Below are positions 31,961-43,985 of a stretch of DNA of 64,000 bases, piece by piece. Position numbers and translations under genes: made by a program. Each line of letters begins with the position of its first letter. Within the stretch, counting starts at the first letter, position 1. Source of the DNA: Bryoerythrophyllum caledonicum (taxonomy: Eukaryota; Streptophyta; Bryopsida; Pottiales; Pottiaceae); the NCBI GenBank assembly GCA_963971425.1, contig OZ020523.1, positions 16,922,867 to 16,986,866 of the forward strand, read 5' to 3'. The notes beneath the pieces are model-generated. The model made no database searches. It was not told the DNA's origin and worked only from the letters and a program-made list of their open reading frames with translations.

Positions 31961-32210
31961 TTGAAAACATAAGAACAACAATAAACAGAATACCATAAGC
32001 AATAGTTCCTTACCACAACCTCAAGGTACAATAATAAGCATAGAGCTTAACACTCTGCATCTCATCCCAAATAAAGTGCCAGAACAAGCTCAACGTCCTA
32101 GACAACAACTTACAACTCCAAATGTAGCTCGAACAAAACCTCTTTTGCTAATGAATCAGACTATGAATCCACCTTCTAGGATTCAACTTATATAGGTTTA
32201 GGGTTAGATA

Positions 32211-33240
32211 CACTATAAGAAACTCGTGTTTTTTGTGACAGGGCAACTAACGTGCAATTATGTTTTGTGCAGCATCTGGCACGTCAACGTTGATGTCCAA
32301 AAAAATCCGTTATAATTGACATGCGAAAAACATGCCAAAATCTCAAAAAACAGGCCCACGTTTTTTAAAACGTCACAAAAACTTGGGGGTTGAAGGTGTT
32401 AAAAATCTGCCATGTGGCTGCCACGTCGCGTCCACGTCATCGCCACATGGACGGGCAGTGCCACATCCCCAAATTTTTCATCCGGGCCCTTGGTAATGTG
32501 GCCCATGATGTGGCGCATGACGTGGCATTAGATTGTGACTAGGCTTGCATACGTGGACCCGCCATTTTATGACGTGGCACCTTTAAAATATGACGTGTCA
32601 CTTTTTAAAATATGACGTGGCATGTCCAATCAGCATAGTTTAATGCAATAATTAATTGTGGACAGTGTAAATTGGGACGTCATTTCTAACACGGTATGTT
32701 TTCTGTGACGTTCGTTATGACGTTTTCTGTGACGTTCGTTGAGATGGAGGTCACCAAAAGTAAGCACCAAGTCAGCAAAAGCAAGTGCCATGTCACCAAA
32801 AAGAAGCGCCATGTCATCAAAAAGTACCGTATCACTTTAAGTTTCAAGGGTAATTCAAATTCATCCAAATAGATGGATGAAAGTGAATCACTCTTGATTC
32901 AAGTGTGATGAGATAGGAGAGAAGGCCTTACATATATATACAATGGGATGCACAAGTGGTGACAATCCATATGGGATTATTGGATTTGTCATGGTATTAG
33001 CCTCGTGTTAGCATAAACATTAAAATGTCACAGTAGACGTCCATCCAGACGTCTGTTCCAACATCCTTTTTGCCTACGTGGCAGCTGATTTCAACCTTGC
33101 CTACGTGGCACAAACATTTTTAAAAGAATCCAATTTCTACCTTGCCTACGTGGCTCAAACATGTTTTTTGTGATGTCAGTAAGGACATCCACGTTTTTTG
33201 TGACGTCAGTAACGACATCCACATTTTTATTTTTGTAGTA
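32211..33240. mobile_element. CACTA-like non-autonomous element, about 1030 bp
   Basis: The left end is CACTATAAGAAAC and the reverse-complemented right end is TACTACAAAAAT, close to the CACTACAAGAAA ends of plant CACTA elements. Subterminal repeats are dense: TTTTTTGTGAC, TGACGTCAGTAA (right side) and many ACGTGGC words. There is no transposase frame. The flanking bases (ATA and ACA) do not form a perfect 3-bp duplication, and the last base of the right end has changed from the expected G. Confidence 0.55.
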
Positions 33241-36200
33241 ACAAATACAAAGGAATCAAGACTCCTCTGCGGATAACTAATCAAAGTTCACTTCTTCCAA
33301 AGAACAATCACCACTATCCAAACCACTAGCTTGAGCCTCAGTGTCTATGAACAGACATGTGACAGACCTTTGTTGGGCTACCTTTGAAAGACGTGGAGGG
33401 GATGCAAGTGCAGTCATTGCATCTGCAACACCCGCATCCCAAGGTGCCAAATGATACAATCGAGGCGGACTCTTCACCTCCTTCGACAAATGAGACAACA
33501 CCTCCACATGAGTCGAGAGCGATGAAGTCATCAACGACAAAGACGACTGCAAAAAGGTAAAGTCACAAGTATGTTTTAAATCATGAATCAATTAGAATTT
33601 TTACACCACAATGCAAAACTGCAATCTAAAAAGCAAAGAACTTACTTACAGCGTCTCTTGGGAGCGGTCTTCACTTCCGGATCGTCGTCATCAACCTCCA
33701 ATGGGCGCTTGCGAGAACCCACCTCCACCGCCGATGCCGGTGTCGACTCCACCTCCACAATATGAGGAATCAAAGGGCGAAGGATTTCCTCAACCAAATC
33801 TGTGTCCTCCTCCAATGCCAAGATGTGGCGCTTGAGGGCCTTGCAGGCCTTGATTGACGCCCCTTCAGAAAACAAGTATGTAAAATAAAATAAGCAACAC
33901 ACCTGAGAGATAAACAAAAATAATAGAAGTACAAAATATACTAACCAGTAGATGTTGTGATGTCTAGCACGATGTCGTCCTCCTAGGTACAAAGATCAAT
34001 AAGGGCCTCCATAAGGTTGCTAGACTTCTCTCGTGCACCACGCCATGGCTCGTTTCTCCCCGCCCTCATGGTCAGGCTGTCCTCTGTGATCAGATTGGTC
34101 AAGTGACCATCTGAGGACAACTGAATCCCCTCCAACTGCAGCTCCATTCTATCATGGAAAGAGAAAGGAATCGCCGGCTCCAACAACCTAACAAAGCACT
34201 TCACTAGGAAGCACTTGTGAGTGCATCCAAAGTTGCCATCGCGAGTGAGTAGCAGCCCGTTGATGGCAAACCACTTCGTCTCCTCTACGAATCCCGCCCA
34301 ATCTGCCCAAGCAAGAAGTTCATTGGAGATGAACTTCGAGTCCGGGTAGAACACAATAAGTGGCACGCCGTCACGAAGCAATACCCCAACCATCTCGAAA
34401 GCACGGAAAATCCAAGGAGATTCTTTCTTTCCCCCTCCCATAATTGGGTTGGAAGTTTATTCCAAACCGGCACGTCACATCCGTCATCTATGCCACGGAC
34501 ACGCAAATCCTCCGGGACGTTGAACAGTACCATGTCCGCCAAACCAAGTGGGCAATCCAATGACTCGTGGCGCCGGAGCTTCAATCCCGAGTGCTCCTTT
34601 AGAAACTCACACATCTCAATCCAAACTGGCGGATCGTCACCCTCCACAACGACACTATCGAACAAAGGCATAATGGAGAGTGCACTCTCACACATCACCT
34701 TCACTGCAACAGAAGGCTTTGCAAGGTCAATTACCGGGATGGAGTAGACCGTCTGTGAAGGCTTTGCGACAAAAGTAGAGGGGCGGCTGCTAGCGGAGGG
34801 TGATACACCCATGGTGAACGCCACTCGTTGAGGGACTGCAAATCCATCGCGCACTCCAAGCTGGAGCTCTCTAGTCTCCTTCTTCTCCTTCTTTGTCATT
34901 TCCTTCTCCAACCTGGCAGCCTCTCTCCTGCATCTTCATCGCCGCCTTCGCCGCCTTCTCAGTAGCCTTGGCCTTGGCAATCTCAGAAAGCTCCTCGGCC
35001 GCAGCCACGGGAGCCAGAGGCAAAGGAACCACACCTTCATCTATGGATGAGACATGGACAGATTCGCAGGCCACACGTAACTGAACCTCGTCTGCTGGGT
35101 GGGGTCGGCCTCCTTCATCTCCAAGTACCATGGACATTGGACGAGGTGGTGAACTGAGAACCGACGCCTCAGAGTATCTGTAAAGATGCAGTCCGGTGCA
35201 AAAGTGTCCGTCCACTTCGTGAAGCGGATGGGCAAATCTGCGGAGGTCATGACTCCACTCACTACCAGCACCCTCCAGAAGTATCGCATGACGGCCCGCT
35301 TCACAACCTTCTCGCAATCTTCCTACGCCATGAACTCCTCCCCCTTCGAGTAGGAGCCGCCCTTCCCGATGTGGCTAGAGAATACCTTCGTCCATAGCAT
35401 CATACTCTTCGCCTCCAACCACTTTCCATTGCTTGGAATGGGATTTAGAAGCCCTCCTGTCTCGAGGACAATGTTGTCCTCGAGGACAATCGAAGCAAAG
35501 AGCTTCTCGCACTCTTCCTCAAGCTACAATAACGTACACAAATACTTAGAGTTTTAGAGGAGACAAAATGGTTTTAAAAAATAAATAAAATTGAGTGGAT
35601 GATTGTACCCCAGCCCAGAATGCAACCTTGTCGATCCAGCCACGAAGAGCCTTGTTTGAGGCCGGCGACGCAGGAAAGTTATACTCGGATCTACTGCCTT
35701 TGCTCATGTTCCACCATCTACACCAACGTCCCTTAAACCTGGCAGCTACCTTCGCGGAGGCAATCAGCTGGAGCTTCTCTGCCGTCATCTCAGGCCGCAC
35801 TTGGTACACGTCGAAATGACGATTCATCTACAACATAATAACGTCAGTAAGAATTGAATGTCAACAATCACATTCCAAGAATTTAGTGGATACAAATCAA
35901 ACAATGGTGACTAGAACTCTACCTCCCTGAAGAAATCCTCCCCGTTAGTTAGGTTCGCAATTGCCAACATCCGGTTCAGCTGAGTCTGACATGAGGTCTT
36001 CTTCTTCTGCACGGCGTTCGCGCATCGACTCACCAACTCTGCAGCATTGCCAAGTCGATCTTCGCCAACACCCATGACCAAACTATCTTTAAACTTATGA
36101 ATTTGCTCCTCCTGGACCGCAATAAGATCACGCTGGAGAGAACAAGAATGTCATTAATCATTAGAGAACGTCAGACGAAGGTAAATTTTATATAGCAATT

Positions 36201-37629
36201 GATAACAAAAAATTTAGGGTGGTTAAATACATACCTCACTCATAAGCTTCACAAACGTCTCTAACGTCATATGATACCACTTCTTCACTCCCTTCTTCGA
36301 CCACTCGAGCACACTAGCCTCATAATCGTCTTCACTGATAAGTCCCTTTAGCTGCTCGAACTCCAAAAGCCCAAAGTGCTAGATTCGCTTCACTTCATGC
36401 GTGAGGTGCTGCGATACATGATCGAACTCCTTTTGTTTAAAAAATTAAACAATTGCAACAAATAAATATAATATACGTTCAACAATTGAATGAGCTGAAA
36501 TTAAATATACAAAGTGACAAACTTGGAACATACCTATTCCAATCTGTCATTGTGATGAGGAATATGTGTCGATTTTCCATGGATGGCTCGATTACCACAG
36601 CCCTCACGGGCTGATGGAAGGTGTAGTCATTGGGGTGCAATTGAGAAATCACCTCAGACCATGCGATGTGGCGGTGATTGCCATCCTACACAAAGAAGAA
36701 CTTATCGGAGAATGCGGCGTATTCTGGCCGATTCTTTAGTAAAGCTTCAAACTTTCGATCCTCTTCCTGCCAAAGTCGGGACCACGCTGCTCGGTCTGTA
36801 GGAATCACATGCTTCTCCATCAACGAGAAGTTCTTCAACGACACATAGAAGCACGGCGCATGCGGATCCCGGTCGGTAGCCCTTCACAAACTCTCCCTTC
36901 AGCTTCTCCACATCACTTCTTAGTGGAAGCCTGACCTCAGTCATGGAAACAATGCGGCACAAAGGAATGTGGAGGTCACCAATACAGGGGTTCGTGGAAC
37001 TCTACAAAACATCGTAAGACGTTCCACGAATAGACCTCCGCATTGCTTGCAATGTTGAGGTCAAGCCAAGCTCGTCCACAAGGATAGTGATGCTAGCCTC
37101 TGTGCCCTCATCCACCAGCCCCATGCCTACCTCCGTAGAAGGGGGTTTTGGCCCGGTAGCCTCCATCTATAACAACAAAAAATAGTCAGAATTGTGAAGG
37201 ACCTATATAACTATGCTACAAACAGATTATCTCTCATGACCCCGAGTATTGCCACATATTCCCTCCCATAGGCTATATGAAAGTTGATCCCCACCTAACA
37301 TGTCATTTCTCTCTTTCCCCTCTCCAGACTCCATCAACCCCGACCCTTAACCAACAACCAACATTAGATGACTAGAATACATTGCACCATTTCTAACATT
37401 GACACCTACCAAAACCAAAACTTTGAAGTTTAAGAACACACCGTGTTGAGGCTTGTTCCTGTTGTGCGCTCATCCCAATTGCTCCCTCCCTCACCAAGTC
37501 CACCAAAATGTACAATCTCCGTACCTCGTAACACCTGCACACACGATAGATAGACATTACATAACATTCATGACAGAACAACCAACCTTCAAATTTTCAG
37601 CTGCATAGGGTTGAGTAAATTTTTGAAAA

Positions 37630-38355
37630 TTAGTGACCTTTAAAACGAGTTTCGGATCCAAAACCCATTTCGAGGGTCAATTTTTTTTCAAAATTTGAGA
37701 CGCTCGAAACGAGTTTCGGATCCGAAACTCATTTCGAGGGTCAAGATTTTTTCAAAATCTGTGACGCTTGAAACGAGTTTCGGGTCCGAAACTCATTTCG
37801 AGGGTCAAAATTTTTTCAAAATCTGTGACGCTCGAAACGAGTTTCAGTCCGAAACTCATTTCAAGGGTCAAATTTTTTTCAAAATCTGTGACGCTTGAAA
37901 TGAGTTTCGGGTCCGAAACTCATTTCGAGGGTCAAAATTTTTTCCAAATCTATGACCTTCGAAACAAGTTTCAATCTGAAACTCATTTCGAGGGTCAAAT
38001 TTTTTTCAAAATCTGTGACGCTCGAAATGAGTTTCGGGTCCGAAACTCATTTCGAGGGTCAAATTTTTTTTCAAATCTGTGACCTTCGAAACAAGTTTCA
38101 GTCCGAAATTCATTTTGAGGGTCAAAATTTTTTCCAAATCTGTGACCTTCGAAACAAGTTTCAGTCCAAAACTCATTTCGAGGGTCAAAATTTTTTCAAA
38201 ACCTATGGCACTCGAAACGAGTTTCAGGTCCGAAAATCATTTCGAGAGTCAAATTTTTTTCCAAATCTGTGACCTTCAAAACGAGTTTCAGATCTGAAAC
38301 CCATTTTGAGGGTTAGAAAATTTTCAAAAAATTTGTGACCTTCGAAACAGTACAG
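37630..38355. repeat. Palindromic minisatellite, about 11 units of about 63 bp
   Basis: Each unit holds a near-perfect palindrome built on GAGTTTCGGATCCGAAACTC, flanked by CGAAAC and TTTCG, then an A/T spacer ending AAATCTGTGAC. The long frames across it on both strands are repeat artefacts, because 63 is a multiple of three. It lies in what I read as an intron of the ParB-methyltransferase-like gene, between the exons at 38525-38435 and 37513-37440. Confidence 0.9.
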
Positions 38356-38599
38356 CCCATATCTTCACTTTTATGAAAGAACAAGAATACGTTGACGCGT
38401 CCCACAAGACCCGAGTATGGAAGAAAAGAATACCTCTTTGGTTGTATTCTCCATCCTCTTTGCGCGAAGCTCCATCTCCCCCACAAACTGTATTGAATGC
38501 CTGCTACGCTTCACTTCAACCTAGAAAAATGAACTCTCTATTTCACTCGTATTTGTTCGTCACATTGCAATAACCCAATGAAAAATGTGTTCGGTCAAC

Positions 38600-38695
38600 G
38601 TTGAAGCGACGGGCGTAAATAGGCGATCGTGAAATTTCGGCCCGGCCAAGGCCCGGTCGGGCTTAAACTGAGCGATGGCCTATTTACCCCTGTCC
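38600..38695. repeat. Short inverted repeat, GC-rich hairpin
   Basis: GGGCGTAAATAGGC near 38609 pairs with GCCTATTTACCCC near 38680. The loop holds a second GC-rich inversion (GGCCCGG...CCCGGTCGGGC). It lies between two inferred exons of the minus-strand gene. Confidence 0.5.
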
Positions 38696-39593
38696 AAACT
38701 TCGTCCCATCCGGAGCCCTGGATTTGGGATTTAGGGTAAGTTCGTTGTTTCGGTTTAACACGGTGAAGAAGAAAAACACATATTGACAGAGTCACAAACG
38801 TACACAGGACGTGAAAGCGAGCACGATCATTGTCTACAAAGAGCGCTTGTCGTTATACACTTGCACATTATGGCATTTACTAAATTTTAATGAACGAGAG
38901 CTACTATGAAGCCATAATGTTGACAGGGACAAGGAAAATAGAAGCATTGACTGAACCTTACCTGTTTCAGTGGGCACCCCCCCATCTTGGCTTATACAAT
39001 TGAAAGGTCCTTTGCGCTTCCATGATGATTCTTTGCTTTTGTAGTGGGTCTCTTATAGAATTGATGTTTTTCTATCCTCGACGACTCTGATGGATTACCT
39101 AGTATTCCATGTGCCTCACTTCCATCGCTACTTACGCATTCAAACTCATCTACATTGTCTTCAGCACCCTCATTTCCATGCAATGAGCTCTCCGAGGAAC
39201 TGGACATAGCATACTCATTTGACATGTTGACTTGTATCCGCTCTTCTTCGTCTCTATTCTCACGAGAATGCACGCAACTAGGAATGATCTGAATAACAAA
39301 TAGAGAGACAGGAGTGAAAGTCCGAAATTGATATATGTGATTCAAACCTCAATAAATGGCCAAAACAAGTCATACAAAACAAAACGTACCTCAAACCGTG
39401 ATTGGACATGATGTGGTCCTCCGTGAATACTTGACAAATCTCTAAATCGCTCAATCCATTCTGGTGTCTCGACTTCTCTATTCTCGACAGCCAACAATGC
39501 CTCCTATTGTTGTCAATATTTTCGCGCCCGCGTCTGCTTCGGATTAGAGAAATTAGTTGTTCGTCTGTTACGTCCGCCTCTCTTAGTCATCAT

Positions 39594-40197
39594 CCGTAAA
39601 AATACCTATCTCCTCTCCACCTCTCTCACTCAACATCCCAGACTTACTTACTAACACGCTGAAAAACTATGGCCAGTGCTCCCTCCACTCAGTCCTTGTA
39701 TCATTAGTCTATTTCTGCCAGTTTCAATCCTCAACACAATAGTAAGTTCTATATCAATGATTGTTGTCAGACTTTATTTTGAATCTTGATTGTGGAGTCG
39801 TATAATGACATACTTCTTCTATTTATTGTTTGCGCCGATGCAAACTTTGGATTTTTGAACTTAAATATGGTACAACGTGAATAACGACGATAAACAAGGC
39901 TCACAAATAGAACATGATTTTAAACCTCCTAGGGAAATTCTATAAATATTTTCTACTATAATTTATGGCATTGCTATACAAAGTTTACTTTCTTTTTGAA
40001 TTTTTCATATTTGACTCTGACGAGGCCAAAAGGCTGCGGGATGATCATTTATTCTAAAAATGTATGATTTCTCTATATTCAAAATTATGACAACTACTTT
40101 ATTTCAATGGAGAATGCAAATCATTTATTCCTCTCTTTCACTGAACAATAGTTGTCACTTAGCAGTCGCTCTCGCATCTATTTTGGGGTCAAAATAC
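39594..40197. promoter_or_regulatory. Divergent spacer between methyltransferase-like and transposase genes
   Basis: About 600 AT-rich bases separate the inferred ATG at 39593 (minus) from the ATG at 40198 (plus). If both genes were live they would share this as a two-way promoter. No specific motif is distinct. Confidence 0.3.
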
Positions 40198-43100
40198 ATG
40201 GCGTCTCTAACTTCCTATCAAGGGGGCATCCTACTTGTCATGTCTGTAGGTGATGATGGCACTGTCGTTGTGCCCGAGTCCTTGCTTTCTATTCGTTTTA
40301 GTTATCGGAGTGGTACGGTTCATGTTGAGCAGGAGGTCTTTGATAGTGATGGTGTTCACCAACAGTCTATTTATCAAGTGAAAGATCGAGATGCAGACGG
40401 CTTTGTCTGGAATTTGGATCGCGATTCGTTCAAAGTGTACAGTGTCTCCGATGCTCAAATGTCCGGTCATGCGTCAACTGTCGTTATGTCTCCTCCGGAC
40501 AATTCTGGTGATACAGTGCTGGTACCTAGTTTAGGCACGAGCTCTATCCCAAGTGTCTATATTCTTAGCGACACAGAGGATGAGGACCTGTCCGATAAGA
40601 ACCTAAAAGAGTCAAGGAACCCCTTCAAGTCTCAAGAATCTGTTCATCCTGCTCTTTCTTCCCCACTTCCTTCAAGATCTCAAATGTCTCCAACATTTCC
40701 ACAAGAAAACCTCCAGTCCATCCCAATTCGAGAAACGTCCGTAGCATACTGATGCATGTCCGTCAAACATGTAATAGGAGAGGGTCCAGGTCCGAGTTGT
40801 CAAAAATTGATATTGATAGTCTGGATTTGAACCATGTGAAGTATCTGCCACCAAAATATGATGGAGACATGATATTTGAACTACCACCGCTCCCAGAGGG
40901 AATTCCTGTACAGTTTGGAGGCGGCCTCGACGGTATGAGTAAACAATTTGACGGTCACACGTGGTACAGAACAATGACTACAAATATCAAGAATGATTTA
41001 GGCCTCACGTACCGCAAATCAGTATGTACAGGGCATTTACAATGCGCAAACATCCTTTGTGACTATAAATGCATAAACGAAGGACGTACAAATCAAACCG
41101 AGTGGAGCGGATTCCCCTTCACCCCATTTCCACTCAACAGAGCACCATCCGACAAATCTACACTGGCATGTAAGCTGTGCCAAACCCCTCCAATTTGTCT
41201 TGCTCTTTCTGATGCACGAATTTATTATGTGACCTCTAGTGATCCTGAGCGCCCAGGTGCTGCTATCCATTTGGGACATCATCATCATCTAATCTCCAAA
41301 GGCGTCGATCAAATGGCAATGGACCTCATGCACGACTGCGTTGAGAAGGAAGTTCAGCGTACGCCCAAGGCTACTAACTCAGCGATTATCATGGCTACGA
41401 GCAAGAATTTCCTATCCGACTACTTGATCCACCCCAGTTCCGCATCGTCGAACCTCGAAGTAGCATCTATGGATGGTGTCCTGGATCAGTTCGAGACTCT
41501 CTCGTCTCCGAACATAAGGAATCTAGTATCAACGTGCAAGAGGTTCGATAGAAGAGGGAAAGGAGTAATAGACAACATCATGGAGTTGAAGGAGTCGTCC
41601 AAGTTTATATTCATCCATGAAAACAAGTTCCCGGGCCAATCCAAAGGTAAAATTTTTGTTTTTAAAATGTCCATGGATCATCCAGGTAGTGGTGTAGACC
41701 TTGTTAAGCGTATGCAACCTGGAAATGACCTTGAAGATTGCTAATCATGTCAAACGGGTAAAGGACTGGACTACTATGGCATGTCATGTGTATGACAGTA
41801 AGTATTGTAGAGTCATGACAATCGCCATGTGTGATATGCAATCCGAGGATGCTCAAGCGCAACAACTATTTTGGGAGAACTTAAATGATACAATGAAGAA
41901 CCATGGCCTTGCGGAGACAAACTTCAAAGGCTTCATGGTTGACAGCGCTGGAGCAAATTGGCATGCCGTACGTCGAGTTTATGGCAGCGGAGACATGGAC
42001 AAGCCCATGGATAATAGAGAACGAACATGTTTATTCCATTGGACTAAGTGTCTTCAACGAGCCACCACCAAAAACATTCTACATGGCTTTCAAGAGCAGT
42101 ACATTACTCTCTGCAAGACCTGGAAAAATGCGAAGACACAAGAGGAGGCTGAAGCTCAATACAACGTAATTCGAGCGTGGTAGGTATCATCTGGTGCCAC
42201 TACGGAAACCAGGCGTCATGCTCTAGAAGACTGGATGGCGTTTTGGCACTTTCGTTATCGAAAGTGGGGCGGCGCCATGCAACTTGTAAGTCCTCTCCCA
42301 ATCTTCTATTATTTACATTTCAATATATTCTAGTATACTCATTTGAAGTATGTGATGACAATTGGAGTGTCTTCATAGGATCTCACGCTTGACAAAAGAG
42401 CCGACATGCCTTCGTGCAACCTTGCCGAAATAGTCCACAACCGTTGACTCCAACAATCCGGGAACACAATGACATGTCTCTACGCTGCAACAGTAGACGA
42501 CCTCATCCGTGCCTTCATGCAAATCACGTCGTATCGGGCATGGTTGAAAGGAGGCATGTCAGGAAAAGGTCCGGACAAAGGGACACTTCGGTTGCGATCC
42601 GCACAACGTTCGGGTGATCCAAAACTCATAGTTGAGGCTGTAAGGAACTTCCCTGGGGCCGAGGATCTACAGACGAGGACGGGCGGCCTAGAAGGTGTCG
42701 AGATTTTTGGGTCTACCAAACGGAAGCTGACATGCTACCAAGGTCTAGCCACGATTCCCACCGATCGGATACGGTGAACTACTCTATCCCTCGCGATGGC
42801 AGAAGAGTCACTCAGGCGCGCATTGAGGAGGTCCTCAGTGGACATGACTCTGGAGTCCAGCACACAACATCCATTATGGAATCAAAGTGTGATCCATCCA
42901 AGTGGCACATTGACCACCTCCAGAAGAAGTCCGCTCGAAAATGCCAAGCATTGCAAGCTCACACTGCGCAGCCCTGCAACACAAAAATTGCGCGTGGGAA
43001 TCATGGAACTCCAGCCCCCACATATGCCGGTATGAAGAAGGATTACAGATCCCCACGGAATGTTGCTACTGAGTTCTGGTTTTGTCCCGATGATATTCGC

Positions 43101-43622
43101 CGGTGTGTTAAGGGATCGAAGAAACCGTTTGTAGTGGATTGGCCAACAGTTCCAATGACATGGCCTGTAAAGCGTGGCACTAATTTAACACTTAAGGGGG
43201 TACTAGCGTTGGAGGAAGCAGGTTTCCAATTGCAGCAACGTGGAGCTGTTTCTCCACGAAGACAATTTCAAGTGTCTATGGACGTGCCACTTCCGCGATC
43301 AGACTTCCCCACTCCACCGAATCCGAATTCTTACCACACCTTTCGTCACGGCTATGCAATTCATAGAACGACGGATGCTCTGCTAGGGTGTACGTGCCCT
43401 GATTTTTTGAAGATGCAATCGGAGGCGTTGGGGAAGAAGGGGAAATGGATGTATTGCAAGCATGTGTACTACGTCTTACGATACCTATGTAAGCTAGACT
43501 ACCATGAAGACTTATTCATGCATGCTCCAAGCTACAGCTTTAATGAAGTCATGCGCATTCTAGAGCTTGCCAACATCGCTGAAGAAGCGTTAGAAAAGCA
43601 AAGAAGTCATAGTTTTTTTTAA
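40198..43622 (+). pseudogene. Decayed Mutator-like transposase with SWIM zinc finger
   Basis: Pieces in order: 40198-40752 (N-terminal text MASLTSYQGGILLVMS), 40752-41741, 41720-42285, an intron 42286-42378 (GTAAG...CATAG), 42379-42730, and 42727-43622. A zinc-finger-like cluster (CANILCDYKC, CKLC, LGHHHH) recalls the WRKY/GCM/FLYWCH fold found in many MULE proteins. A catalytic core follows: WTTMACHVYDSKYCRVM with the first Asp, FMVDSAGANWHAVRRV with the second, then TCLFHWTKCLQR. The C-terminal SWIM finger is CTCPDF...YCKHVYYVL. Frameshifts near 40750, 41740 and 42728, plus stops at 42181-42183 (TAG) and 42445-42447 (TGA in place of Trp in VHNR-stop-LQQSGN), make it inactive. It is divergent from the ParB-methyltransferase-like gene. 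Confidence 0.8.
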
Positions 43623-43884
43623 TATCTACAATTTTTTATTGCTCATAGGTAGTGTCGCGGAGTACATGTTAAATTACCATTGGATTTCATGACTATAATT
43701 AATACTCATCGAAACTCAATTAATGTATCTATTGATATTGATATGAGCAGTAAATTGTCATACTCCACCTCCACTACCATTTGCAATGGTGAATTTTGGA
43801 CTCAATTTTTTCAAAATAGACGGTATTAATTTCTTTGGAAAATTTCTAGGGATTTGTCTACGTCATACTATGAATTGCCAATGT

Positions 43885-43985
43885 GATTCCCCGGTAATAC
43901 ATGGATGAGACCTATGTAATGTACTGGTGATACCCGTTTCATACCAATGAGATACCCATGTAATACCTATGCAATATTCGTCATG
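43885..43985. repeat. Degenerate 11-bp-period array (locus 3)
   Basis: About nine units, minus strand, for example AGGTATTACAT and GGGTATCTCAT. Confidence 0.55.

Larger units (their letters stand above)
33277..39593 (-). pseudogene. Decayed ParB-like domain plus DNA methyltransferase-like domain gene
   Basis: Minus-strand exons, approximate: 39593-39390, 39288-39002, 38525-38435, 37513-37440, 37167-36533, 36421-36239, 36133-35926, 35826-35611, 35525-34870, 34911-33946, 33862-33648, 33551-33277. The fifth exon carries a ParB/sulfiredoxin-like pattern: IPLCRIVSMTEVRLPL, DVEKLKGEFVKGYRP, then after a frameshift FFFV-stop-DGNHRHIAW; DGNHR recalls the GERR/DGxHR box. The exons at 34911-33862 carry a beta-order methyltransferase pattern: a worn catalytic site (ADMVLFNVPEDL where DLxxxDPPY is expected), VLLRDGVPLIVF, AWADWAGF, KSSNLMEALIDLCT and the SAM loop DIVLDITTSTGASIKACKAL. 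A Lys/Ala-rich linker joins them. At least six in-frame stops (for example 37002-37004, 36686-36688, 33983-33985) and frameshifts near 36868 and 34300-34440 make it dead as read. Domain calls rest on motifs only. Confidence 0.55.

Noticed and set aside
31787..32031. GDFN-like text that recalled a LINE endonuclease
   Set aside because: Only four residues match. Another frame over the same bases reads more like an exon of the neighbouring decayed gene.
37695..38297. Overlapping frames with repeated ETHFEGQ-type text
   Set aside because: They come from the 63-bp minisatellite, whose unit is a multiple of three.
37630..38355. Tandem repeat considered as a CRISPR array
   Set aside because: The spacers are the same sequence in every unit, and the setting is a plant nuclear genome.
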